NCBI GenBank assembly: GCA_002331335.1
Contig: DCZO01000009.1
Span: forward strand, 44,888 to 57,046
Direction of reading: 5' to 3'
DNA: 12,159 bases
Source: Nitrospira sp. UBA2082
GTDB taxonomy: Bacteria; Nitrospirota; Nitrospiria; Nitrospirales; Nitrospiraceae
The translations under genes were made by a program, and so were the position numbers. The notes under the pieces are model-generated. The model did not search any database. It had not been told where the DNA came from and saw only the letters and a list, made by a program, of their open reading frames with translations. Shown piece after piece: positions 1-7,113 of the stretch (positions within the stretch are counted from its first letter, which is position 1; each line of letters starts with the position of its first letter).

Positions 1-593
1 GTGACCGACACATCGATGCACCGGCCATCCTTGGTCAACCGCACGGCATCATAGGTATGAATCGTCTGTACGCCCCGCACCGTGGAGAGCAACCACGTCT
101 TGTCCTTCTGGCGATGCGGCGGGATGAGAGTGAGAATCGACCCGCCGATTATTTCGCTGGCGGCATACCCGAACATCCCCTCCGCTCCCGCATTCCACGT
201 GGTCACAAACCCGTCGGGAGTCACGCTCAGAATGGCATCGCTGCTGCTCTCCACGATCGCCCCCAGTCTCCTGGTGGCATCGTCGAGCTTGGCAAGTTTT
301 GCGCGCCATACCAGTCCGGCCGTGATCCAGAGAAGCGCGGCACCCACCATGCGGTTGAACACGGCAAGGTCCGGCGCACTGCTGGACGCAGAGAGCATAA
401 ATCCCACTTGCAACAGCACCGTGGCGATGGCCGCGACGATATAGGGAGCGCTCGGTCGTTCGATCCACAGGCACAACAGCACGGCAAAGGCATACCCGAC
501 CCATACCTCGTAACCGATTGGGATCATCGCGTCGATAATGATCGTCGCGGCCATGACCAACGGAATCAGTATCTGGGCATATTTACTGTTCAT
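1..593 (-). CDS. Membrane-anchored PAS-domain sensor protein (C-terminus beyond window)
   Basis: Reading the minus strand from the ATG at 591-593 gives 197 uninterrupted codons up to the window edge, so only the N-terminal part is present. Residues about 8-95 are strongly hydrophobic and look like three or four transmembrane helices. A short basic linker (WRAKLAKLDDATRR, residues 96-109) leads into a PAS domain from about residue 110, with the typical run VESSSDAILSVTPDGFVTTW, then MFGYAASEIIG and LIPPHR. PAS domains of this kind usually feed a histidine kinase, diguanylate cyclase or similar output module. That part is missing here, so the output is unknown. A GGAG lies about 11 bases upstream of the start. 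It follows the permease gene on the same strand after about 135 bp, with no clear promoter or terminator between them. Certain as a coding region and PAS protein; the output class is open. Confidence 0.8.
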   Translation of the reverse strand, partial: MNSKYAQILIPLVMAATIIIDAMIPIGYEVWVGYAFAVLLCLWIERPSAPYIVAAIATVLLQVGFMLSASSSAPDLAVFNRMVGAALLWITAGLVWRAKLAKLDDATRRLGAIVESSSDAILSVTPDGFVTTWNAGAEGMFGYAASEIIGGSILTLIPPHRQKDKTWLLSTVRGVQTIHTYDAVRLTKDGRCIDVSV

Positions 594-728
594 GACCGTC
601 CGTGCTCCGGCAACACACGATGGTCGCAGATTCGAGGAGAGCTGGACGACCGAGCCACAACACCGTGTCGCCAGGGGGCCTATGATACTCCACTACAGGG
701 GCCGGGATCGAGACCTGAAAGCCAGGTG

Positions 729-1637
729 CTAGCCGTGGGCCTCGGCTGATTGGCGATTGACCACCCAGACACCGGCTAAGATGAGGCCGATACCAAGGAG
801 TTCGGTGACGCCGACTGATTCGTTCAGAATCAGCGCGGACAATCCGATGGCAGCGACCGGTGTGAGATTTCCCAGGACCGAGGCCCGCGACGGACCAACT
901 CCTTTCACGCCGAACAGCCAGGCTTGCTGCGCCACGGCCGTCGCAAACACGACGAGATAGCCGAGCGCCAGCCAGTCGGACATGGTCACCGACGCAACGC
1001 CCGCACCCAGCATTTTTCGATCGGTCCAGAGCAGCGGGATTTGTAAAACCGTCGCGACCAGCAGCGTCGTCCAGTTGACGGTCAGCGCCGATACCCGCTC
1101 CATGATGGTCCGGCTGCCGATGCTGTACAGCGCCCAACTAACCACTCCAAGGAACACGAGGGTGCCGCCGAGCAACGGTTGTTCACCGGCCGCTTGAAAT
1201 CCCGCGACCGACACCAATCCGACACCGGCAAACGAGAGCAGGGCCCCGAGCCATACGGCGCGCAACGGCACGTCGCGAATCAACATCGCCGAGAGCAGCG
1301 TCGTCACGACCGGGCTGGCCCCGATGATGACACCGCCCACTGCGCCGCTCACGTAATTCAACCCCATGAGAATCAGCAGATGATTTCCCAACACACCGAG
1401 GCCGAGCAGGCTCAGCAGCCGGGCGTCGGACCAGTTGATGCGGAAGGTGCCCCGTTCTTGCGACCACCAGGTGGCCAGGAGAATCGCCAATCCGCCGATG
1501 TCGCGCAGGACTGATGCCTCTACGGCGGAAAATGACCCCAAGGCCATCTTCTGCGCCACGATCGAGCCGCCCCAGAGCACCGCCGCGAGCACAACGGACC
1601 CGTAGGCCACCGTAGTGGATGGTTGTGTCATGGGCAT
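729..1637 (-). CDS. EamA/DMT-family permease
   Basis: The gene encodes an inner-membrane protein of about 302 residues with roughly ten hydrophobic helices in two homologous halves, the normal size and layout of the drug/metabolite transporter superfamily with two EamA domains. Family-like features are the N-terminal AAVLWGGSIVAQKMAL, the helix pair around GLNYVSGAVGGVIIGASPVVTTLLSA in the first half, and the second-half GPSRASVLGNLTPVAAIGLSALILNE followed by a last helix ending GVWVVNR. Such proteins export or import small metabolites; the substrate cannot be read from the sequence. I chose the ATG at 1637 (MPMTQPS), which has AAGGG about 11 bases upstream. A TTG at 1658 would add seven residues. 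It is transcribed divergently from the lipoprotein at 1766 and in the same direction as the PAS sensor downstream. Confidence 0.88.
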   Translation of the reverse strand: MPMTQPSTTVAYGSVVLAAVLWGGSIVAQKMALGSFSAVEASVLRDIGGLAILLATWWSQERGTFRINWSDARLLSLLGLGVLGNHLLILMGLNYVSGAVGGVIIGASPVVTTLLSAMLIRDVPLRAVWLGALLSFAGVGLVSVAGFQAAGEQPLLGGTLVFLGVVSWALYSIGSRTIMERVSALTVNWTTLLVATVLQIPLLWTDRKMLGAGVASVTMSDWLALGYLVVFATAVAQQAWLFGVKGVGPSRASVLGNLTPVAAIGLSALILNESVGVTELLGIGLILAGVWVVNRQSAEAHG

Positions 1638-1694
1638 CGGACATACCGCCCTTTCCAACTACCGTCAAGGACTATCTTCGCGACGATTCATGAT

Positions 1695-1723
1695 TTGACG
1701 GCGTTTACGTTTCTGCGTAGTCT
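1695..1723 (+). promoter_or_regulatory. Possible sigma70-like promoter for the small lipoprotein
   Basis: TTGACG at 1695-1700 matches five of six bases of the -35 consensus. It is followed after 17 bases by TAGTCT at 1718-1723, which keeps the first, second and last bases of a -10 box. The site lies in the divergent gap between the permease and the lipoprotein gene, about 40 bases before the lipoprotein start. The weak -10 makes this tentative. Confidence 0.3.
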
Positions 1724-1765
1724 TCGTCTAACCAGACAAGGCCGGCTACAAAAGGAGGAAAGGTC

Positions 1766-2155
1766 ATGCGTCAAAAGCAGGTACTCCGGGTGTGGATGTC
1801 AGTCTTATCGATCGCTTCGCTCTTGCTCACCGGTTGTGTCAAAGATCTGGTGAAGGACGACGTCAAGTATCCGCACACCGGTGCGCACTGCTCAGGATCG
1901 GAGGCCTCCGACGACTCCTCAATCGCCGTTCTGCCCGTGCCGTTGGTCGCCTTCGTCGTGCCTCATGTGAATTTCCACGACATCAAGGCCGACGACTATC
2001 TGAAACGTTGCGGCGATTCGACCAAGCTCATCAACCGGCAGGTGACCGTCAACCGCATCGGCTGCATCCCCGCAGGGCTCACCCGCATCATCACCCTGGG
2101 CATCTGGCAATGGTGCCCGGCCCGCGTGTCCTGGGAGGCCGACGTCAAGGACTAG
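1766..2155 (+). CDS. Small predicted lipoprotein of unknown function
   Basis: This 129-residue protein has a basic N-terminus, a hydrophobic stretch (residues about 7-21) and a lipobox LLTGC with Cys24 as the probable lipidated residue, so it is likely anchored in a membrane facing the periplasm. The mature part has no domain I recognise. It holds a hydrophobic segment around residues 52-67 (SIAVLPVPLVAFVVPH) and four further cysteines (residues 43, 82, 99 and 117), some of which could form disulfides. The C-terminal stretch GIWQWCPARVSWEADVKD looks beta-like. The start is secure: AGGAGG at 1753-1758 is seven bases upstream of the ATG. It stands alone between the divergent permease and the DUF6502 gene 115 bp downstream. 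Real gene with good confidence; function not known. Confidence 0.8.
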   Translation: MRQKQVLRVWMSVLSIASLLLTGCVKDLVKDDVKYPHTGAHCSGSEASDDSSIAVLPVPLVAFVVPHVNFHDIKADDYLKRCGDSTKLINRQVTVNRIGCIPAGLTRIITLGIWQWCPARVSWEADVKD

Positions 2156-2233
2156 GTGCATACTATGGGAGTTTGTCGTGCTCGGACGGATCGAAAGTTC
2201 GTGAACCATGCGGGTTAGTAGATGCTCCAGGTC

Positions 2234-2266
2234 TTGACAGCAGCTACTTGTTGGGAATAGCTTCCC
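2234..2266 (+). promoter_or_regulatory. Possible promoter and small inverted repeat just before the DUF6502 gene
   Basis: A perfect -35 hexamer TTGACA lies at 2234-2239. About 16-17 bases downstream is AATAGC, a weak -10 candidate at 2256-2261. Overlapping it is a small inverted repeat GGGAA-TAGC-TTCCC at 2253-2266, ending four bases before the ATG at 2271. No clear Shine-Dalgarno sequence is seen before that ATG. If this promoter is used, the transcript would start within a few bases of the start codon. Both calls are tentative. Confidence 0.25.
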
Positions 2267-2270
2267 ACGG

Positions 2271-3122
2271 ATGAAGTCGACGCACGCTCAGGCGCTCTTC
2301 GTTGCCACCCGCCGGCTGCTCGTCCCCCTCATTCGTATCTACCTTCGGAATGGCAAGGCGGCCAAGTCCTTTTATGACCTCGTTAAGCGAGTCTATGTGG
2401 ATCTAGCCCAAAAGGAGTTCGGCATTGAGGGGAAGAAGGCGACAGTCTCCAGGATTGCGATTCTTACGGGTCTGACGAGAAAAGAAGTCCAGGCACTCCT
2501 AGCCAATCCCTCACCCGATGACGGTTCGGCAGAGGAAGAGGAATACAACCGGGCGGCGCGAGTCATCGCGGGCTGGCTCCGAGACCCTCAATTCGGCGAT
2601 GGCCGAGGCCATCCTGCCCCCCTGCCGTTAGCCGGCAAGCGCAGATCGTTCACAGCGCTCGTGAAAGCCTATAGCGGAGATATTCCCGTCCGTGCGATGC
2701 TGGACGAATTGCTCCACGTAGGAGCCGTCGAACAACTTATTACGGACGGCCGGATCTGCCTCCGCACCCGTAGTTATATTCCACAAAAAAGCGCCCCGGA
2801 AAAACTCCATATCCTCGGTACCGATACGGCCGATCTCATCGCCACTATCGACCATAACACCTATGTGGCACCTCACAAGCCACGATTCCAACGCAAGGTG
2901 ATGTACGACAATGTGCCCGTCGAAGCGGGACAGAAATTCGAGGCGATCGCAGCGGCCCGCGGGCAGGAGTTGCTCGAAGCTCTGGACCGCTGGCTGTCGA
3001 ACCGCGATCGTGACGTGAATCCAGCGAGCAAAGGCACCGGGCGAGTCCGAACGGGAATCGGCATCTATCATTTTGAGGACCGCTGGGCGGACGAATCTAC
3101 GGACTCGAAGAAACGGAAATAG
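2271..3122 (+). CDS. DUF6502 family protein, probable helix-turn-helix regulator
   Basis: The 283-residue protein matches my recollection of the DUF6502 family: an N-terminal block RRLLVPLIRIYLRNGKAAK followed by DLVKRVYVDLAQKEF, then a likely helix-turn-helix ATVSRIAILTGLTRKEVQAL (residues about 57-76). A middle region carries WLRDPQFGD and a segment ALVKAYSGDIPVRAMLDELL. The C-terminal half has FQRKVMYDNVPVE and ends in a basic tail DSKKRK. There is no signal peptide or membrane segment, so it should be cytoplasmic. DNA binding is my inference from the helix-turn-helix; the family has no established function that I know. The next gene, a DUF5666 lipoprotein, begins five bases after its stop, so the two are probably co-transcribed. 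This pairing is a pattern I recall from other bacteria. Confidence 0.85.
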   Translation: MKSTHAQALFVATRRLLVPLIRIYLRNGKAAKSFYDLVKRVYVDLAQKEFGIEGKKATVSRIAILTGLTRKEVQALLANPSPDDGSAEEEEYNRAARVIAGWLRDPQFGDGRGHPAPLPLAGKRRSFTALVKAYSGDIPVRAMLDELLHVGAVEQLITDGRICLRTRSYIPQKSAPEKLHILGTDTADLIATIDHNTYVAPHKPRFQRKVMYDNVPVEAGQKFEAIAAARGQELLEALDRWLSNRDRDVNPASKGTGRVRTGIGIYHFEDRWADESTDSKKRK

Positions 3123-3127
3123 CGTCT

Positions 3128-4591
3128 ATGACCAGCTCCCTTCTCAGGCAAACTCTGGGCCTTATCGGTCTCTTTCTCGCGCTGGCATCCTGCGGTCCCG
3201 TCCCTCAGGCAGGCGGCGGGATCGGCGGCACCGGTTCGGTCGCCACCGTCTCGTCAGGACCCGTCACCAAATTCGGGAGTGTCTACGTGTCGGGGACTGA
3301 ATATGACAACTCCAATACGACCTATTGTATCGACGAGGACCCGTGTAGCTCCGTGAACAAACTCAAACTCGGCATGATCGTGCTCGTCAATGGCAGGACA
3401 ACCGAACAGTATTCCAGCAATCAAACGGTGGCTCGCATTGCCGACCTAATCACATTTGAAGAGGCTGTCGAAGGCACGGTGCAGTCGATCGCCGCAGACG
3501 GGCTCAGCTTGACTGTCCTTGGGCAAGTCATCCATCTCGACCAAAAGACCATTATCGATGCAAGCATCCCCGGACAATCCATTGCCAATCTCGTGATCGA
3601 CCAGGATCGTATCGAGGTCAGCGGGTTTGTGGTGGGCGACGGCCATATATTGGCTACCCTGATCATGATGCATACCGACCCTCCGCATTATGAAGTGCAA
3701 GGAACCATCAAGAATCACGATGCCACCGCACACACATTCGGAATCGGTGCGCTTGAGGTCCACTATTCGACCGCCGATATCAGCCAGATGCCGCCAACCT
3801 CTCAGACATGGGATGGACTCGTCGTGCATGTCCGAGGCGATCAATGGAGCCACGGAGGGGCCGGCCCGAATGGCGCGACATTAACCGCGACACGCGTAAA
3901 ACCAATTGGGCTCGGAGTTGAAGACAGCGCGGAGGCAGAACTGGAGGGATTTATCCTACAGGTCAATGGGCCGGGGGATGTCGTCGTGAACAACCTCCGC
4001 ATTCAAACGACCCCTTCCACGGTCTATGAGAAAGGGACTCTCAACGATTTGGCTGTCGACGTCCATGTGCGCGCCCATGGCCGGTTGTCAGGCGGCATCC
4101 TGATCGCAGAGAAGATCTCCTTCGAAGGCAACTTTGAGCTGGAATCCAATGTTGAGACGATTGATGTCCCAACCAGATCATTGACCCTGGCAGGGCTTTC
4201 CGGCATGACCGTGCGCATCGACGATCACACGGCAATCAGTGGAGAGGGCGATCTGCGCACCTTTGAGGGAATTACCGTCGGGGATCATCTCAAAATTCAT
4301 GGACGCGCCAGCGGCGCAGACATCTTAGCCACCGAGATCGAACGAAGCGGCCAGGCCACCGGAGTAAAGATAGAAGGGCCGGTACGGTCGGTGTCGGCCC
4401 TAACATTGATTATTGCCGGTACCACCATCGATACATCCGATATCCCCGACAACCGATTTATTGGAACCGACGGGACGGTAATCGGACGGTCGGCATTCTT
4501 CCAGGGCCTTGCAGCCGGCCGTAAAGTCTCTTTGAAAGGTACCTGGACGGGTACCGCGGTCGCCTGGACCAGCGCGCGTCTCAAACGATAG
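3128..4591 (+). CDS. DUF5666-domain repeat lipoprotein
   Basis: A 487-residue exported protein. The signal peptide ends in a lipobox LALASC with Cys22, followed by a glycine-rich spacer containing GGGIGGTG, a hallmark of DUF5666 lipoproteins. Next comes the N-terminal motif GPVTKFGSVYVSGTEYD with the usual IDEDPCSS...LKLGMIVLVNGR continuation. The rest consists of about five related beta-rich units of the form 'EGTV(Q)SI...L.V.G..I..D..T.I......I...G..V.V.G....G...AT.I' (residues about 113-187, 190-262, 268-340, 342-410 and 416-487), suggesting a chain of small OB-like or beta-barrel domains. The function of the family is not established; the location is probably the periplasm or outer membrane. 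It is likely translated from the same transcript as the DUF6502 gene five bases upstream. No catalytic motif is visible. Confidence 0.87.
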   Translation: MTSSLLRQTLGLIGLFLALASCGPVPQAGGGIGGTGSVATVSSGPVTKFGSVYVSGTEYDNSNTTYCIDEDPCSSVNKLKLGMIVLVNGRTTEQYSSNQTVARIADLITFEEAVEGTVQSIAADGLSLTVLGQVIHLDQKTIIDASIPGQSIANLVIDQDRIEVSGFVVGDGHILATLIMMHTDPPHYEVQGTIKNHDATAHTFGIGALEVHYSTADISQMPPTSQTWDGLVVHVRGDQWSHGGAGPNGATLTATRVKPIGLGVEDSAEAELEGFILQVNGPGDVVVNNLRIQTTPSTVYEKGTLNDLAVDVHVRAHGRLSGGILIAEKISFEGNFELESNVETIDVPTRSLTLAGLSGMTVRIDDHTAISGEGDLRTFEGITVGDHLKIHGRASGADILATEIERSGQATGVKIEGPVRSVSALTLIIAGTTIDTSDIPDNRFIGTDGTVIGRSAFFQGLAAGRKVSLKGTWTGTAVAWTSARLKR

Positions 4592-4621
4592 CCGCGCGTG
4601 AATCCGAAGGAGAACTTCAGG

Positions 4622-4690
4622 CTAGCCGGCCACCGGCGTTCCGTAATAGGCATCCACCATCACTCCAATTTCCTTCAGCATCGGCGTCGC
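4622..4690 (-). pseudogene. Orphan 3' end of a ferredoxin/FAD oxidoreductase gene
   Basis: The minus strand encodes TPMLKEIGVMVDAYYG followed by TPVAG and a TAG stop (4622-4624). The intact oxidoreductase at 7114-8424 ends TPMLKEIGVLVDTYYG plus QALPT, so 14 of 16 core residues are identical. At DNA level 42 of 48 bases match between 4640-4687 and 7132-7179. Most differences are silent or conservative, as expected of a fragment that was once a coding sequence. Upstream of the TPM codon similarity stops abruptly and the sequence belongs to the 5' region of the plus-strand cytochrome gene. It is therefore a remnant left by deletion, rearrangement or duplication, not a gene. The reading frame stays open to 4867 on this strand, but that extension runs antisense to the cytochrome and shows no family features. 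Confidence 0.75.
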
Positions 4691-4713
4691 ACCGGAATGA
4701 GCCATAGTGCAGC

Positions 4714-6182
4714 ATGCTTGCTCCAATCCGGCACTTGTCCTCCACCACACCTCTCCATTCGTCCTCGTCTTGCTGCCGATCATCTTCTCAAAGAAGGCCG
4801 CTTGTTGTCTTTTTTCAGTTCGCCGCCGGAATCGCCGTGATCTGCACCTGGAGCGTCGGGCACTCATGGGCCGACAGCCTTGAATCGGCGTTGATGCCTG
4901 GCCAAGTCATTGAGGAGCATGCAAAATTTGAAGAGGACTGTACAAAGTGCCACAAGCGGTTTGATAAATCCGCGCAGAGCCGTCTATGCGGGGATTGCCA
5001 CAAGGATATCAGGAAGGACTTCGAAGACAAGCAGAGATTCCAGGTCGGTTGACGACGCAACGTGAATGCAGGGCCTGCCACACGGACCATAAAGGGCGAA
5101 AGGAGAACATCGCCCCGATCAACGAATCGACTTTTGACCATTCCCGCACAAATTTTTCGCTCACCGGCGCCCATGCCGATCCGAGGAAAGCCGACTGCAA
5201 AGCCTGCCACAAGCCGAAGATCAAATATCGTGACACACCGTCCGATTGCTACCGCTGCCATCAGAAAGACGACAGGCACAAAACCAACTTCGGGGAGAAG
5301 TGCGCGCCCTGCCACACGGAAAACAAATGGGGGGAGATCATATTCGACCATGATCGTGATACGAAATACCGGTTGTCCGGCAAACACCGCACGGCCAAAT
5401 GTGAGAGCTGCCATGCCGGCCACGTCTACAAAGATCCGCTCAAGACGGATTGTGTCTCGTGCCACAAAAAAGACGACCGGCATAAGGGCGTCTTCGGCCC
5501 CCAATGTAGAACCTGTCACGACGAACACAACTGGAAAACCTCGCCCTTCAATCACGACAAAGACACCACGTACCCGTTATTGGGGAAACACAAGACCGCC
5601 AAATGCGAAAGTTGCCATACGGCTCCGGTGTCAAAAGAAAAGACGCCGACGACCTGCTACGCCTGCCATAAGAAGGACGACAAGCACCAGGGACAGCAAG
5701 GAACGCAGTGCGACACGTGCCATCGGGAGACATCGTGGAAGGAGGTCAGCTTCAACCACGACATGAGCCGGTTCCCGCTCCGCGGGCGGCATAACCTCAT
5801 CGAATGCGCTACGTGTCACAAAACGCTGCGATTCAAGGACACACCGTCGGATTGCAACGGCTGCCATGAGAAGGACGACATACACAAGCAGCGGTTCAGC
5901 TCACAGTGTGAAACCTGCCATACCGCCAGAGCATGGAAGGTCTGGGACTTCGACCACAACAGGCGAACCTCGTTCCCGCTGGACGGCGCCCACCAAAAAC
6001 TAGACTGTTACGAGTGCCATTCAGCGCCGATGCCGAAGAAAGTCGTCGCCCCAAAGACCTGCATCGGCTGCCACAGGAAAGACGATAGACACGAGGGAGG
6101 GTTCGGCCCCCGATGCGAGCATTGTCACTCAGCCACTCTGTGGAAGGAAGTCAAGCCTGGGTCATTCATCCGCAAAAAATGA
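4714..6182 (+). CDS. Periplasmic 18-heme cytochrome c (cytochrome c3/c7-like), interrupted by a frameshift
   Basis: Two overlapping frames together encode one cytochrome of about 489 residues. The first frame (4714-5052) has a signal peptide (hydrophobic FQFAAGIAVICTWSVG, probable cleavage after SWA) and two heme motifs, CTKCH and CGDCH. It ends at a TGA just after KQRF. The second frame continues at once with GRLTTQRECRACHTDHKGR and carries 16 more CXXCH motifs to the stop at 6182. It has no start codon or export signal of its own near the join. Restoring one base near 5043 would give KQRFHGRLTTQ, a natural continuation. Heme motifs alternate with conserved histidines (KDDRH, FDHD/FNHD, GKH) suited to bis-His ligation, and four tri-heme units repeat in tandem. 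The protein should carry electrons in the periplasm. The ATG at 4714 follows an in-frame stop at 4705; its first 29 residues are serine-rich and unusual, so TTG at 4735 is an alternative start. Confidence 0.8.
5247..6059 (+). repeat. Four tandem tri-heme modules within the cytochrome gene
   Basis: The coding sequence contains four consecutive units of 68, 68, 66 and 69 codons, each with the order CxxCH-xKDDxH, CxxCH, W-K/G, F-x-H-D/N, G-x-H, CxxCH. A partial unit with CRACH and CKACH precedes them and a partial unit with CIGCH and CEHCH follows. The repetition is clear at protein level and more diverged at DNA level, which indicates old internal duplication rather than a recent array. Confidence 0.85.
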
Positions 6183-6401
6183 CTCGTCAAAGCATTACTC
6201 CTCCTGTAGCGGCTGTCCATTGGGGAAACCACTTCATCTCAGATCATTGGCTTACGGTAATTGTTTCGGGGACACTGGATTTGTCCTATCCCTCGCATGC
6301 AGGTCGGCTGCGCTTGACCCGTCTCCTGCTCGCCCTGGTACCGCACATACTGACGAATCGGGGACTCTGTCGGCGGGAACGGTCTCACTGCGAGCACGGT
6401 C
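6183..6401. other. Convergent intergenic gap without a recognisable gene
   Basis: These 219 bases separate the 3' ends of the cytochrome gene and the Sel1 lipoprotein gene. No hairpin with a T-tract is visible for either direction. Plus-strand reading frames cross the gap but show no family features or ribosome binding site. The only structure seen is a 9-base direct repeat ACGGTCTCA at 6379-6387 and 6396-6404 (period 17), the second copy overlapping the Sel1 stop codon. Confidence 0.5.
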
Positions 6402-7046
6402 TCATCGTGACTTCGCGCTGACCACCGACACGACCCTGGCAGGCTTCCATTGCGTGAGCGCTTGTCTGGCCTTGGCCATCTGCGCCGAGCTTAGTTGCTT
6501 GGTGAGTGTGCGCAGTCTTTGCGCCGCCTCTTCGTCGCCCTGCGCGGAAGCCAGCGACAGCCAGACATAGGCCTGGACTTTATCCACCGCAATATCCTGA
6601 CTCCCCGTCAACAATACCGTTCCCAGAGCGGCTTGGGCAGGAGGAAATCCTTGTTCGGCCGCCAAGGTCCAATACCACCGCGCCTCGCTCTCGTCTTTCG
6701 GCACCTCGACTCCCTCCCACAACTGGCTGCCGAGATGGAACAACATGAACACATCGCCTTGAGCCGCCGACAGCCGGTACCAGCGCAACGCTTGGGCCGA
6801 ATCCTTCCGCACCCCCAGGCCCTGCGCATATGCTCGGGCCATGGCAAATTGCGCTTTGACGTCTCCCTGTTCTGCGAGAGCGAGCCTGGATCGAATTTCA
6901 GGATCGGTCATTTCTTCGCCACTCTCCCGGGATTGCACCGGCAGCCCCCCCTCCGACGATACGGTGTTGACGGTGTGTTGTAACCCGGTCGTTCCACACG
7001 ACGCGGCCGATACGGTCATCGCGAAAAGCAGAAGTAGACGGAGCAT
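6402..7046 (-). CDS. Sel1-repeat (SLR) lipoprotein
   Basis: A 214-residue protein with a short signal peptide and a lipobox-like SAASC (Cys17), so probably a periplasm-facing lipoprotein. From about residue 50 to 170 it has three or four Sel1-like repeats, recognisable by ALAEQGDVKAQFAMARAYAQGLGV, then DSAQALRWYRLSAAQGD, then DESEARWYWTLAAEQGFPPAQAALG and VQAYVWLSLASAQGDEEA. These alpha-solenoid repeats typically mediate protein-protein contacts; no enzymatic motif is present. The C-terminal tail is short and basic. Its ATG has GAGGAGAGG 13-18 bases upstream. It lies 67 bp downstream of the oxidoreductase gene on the same strand and is probably the last gene of the minus-strand operon. A role in assembling or anchoring the electron-transfer proteins encoded upstream is only an inference from position. 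Confidence 0.88.
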   Translation of the reverse strand: MLRLLLLFAMTVSAASCGTTGLQHTVNTVSSEGGLPVQSRESGEEMTDPEIRSRLALAEQGDVKAQFAMARAYAQGLGVRKDSAQALRWYRLSAAQGDVFMLFHLGSQLWEGVEVPKDESEARWYWTLAAEQGFPPAQAALGTVLLTGSQDIAVDKVQAYVWLSLASAQGDEEAAQRLRTLTKQLSSAQMAKARQALTQWKPARVVSVVSAKSR

Positions 7047-7113
7047 AGGTATGTGCCTCTCCTCAAGCTGATGGTGTGATTGATTTCCCGACCGCGCACC
7101 CCGTCGAAGACGG

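Noticed and set aside
713..727. A 5-bp hairpin (ACCTG/CAGGT) just after the permease stop codon, considered as a terminator.
   Set aside because: The stem is short and no T-tract follows on the minus strand.
4815..5555. A 246-codon minus-strand frame opposite the cytochrome.
   Set aside because: Its repetitive Val/Phe-rich sequence is the antisense image of the heme repeats. It has no signal or domain.
5062..5766. A 234-codon plus-strand frame rich in Arg, Thr and Pro.
   Set aside because: It is an out-of-frame reading of the cytochrome repeats; the CXXCH motifs lie in the other frame.
5247..6059. Regular spacing of similar sequence, considered as a nucleotide repeat array or CRISPR.
   Set aside because: The periodicity is that of protein modules of about 200 bp within one reading frame; there are no short identical repeats with unique spacers.
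6183..6421. Plus-strand open frames crossing the gap after the cytochrome, considered as a small gene or remnant.
   Set aside because: They overlap the end of the cytochrome or the Sel1 gene in other frames and show no recognisable motif or ribosome binding site.
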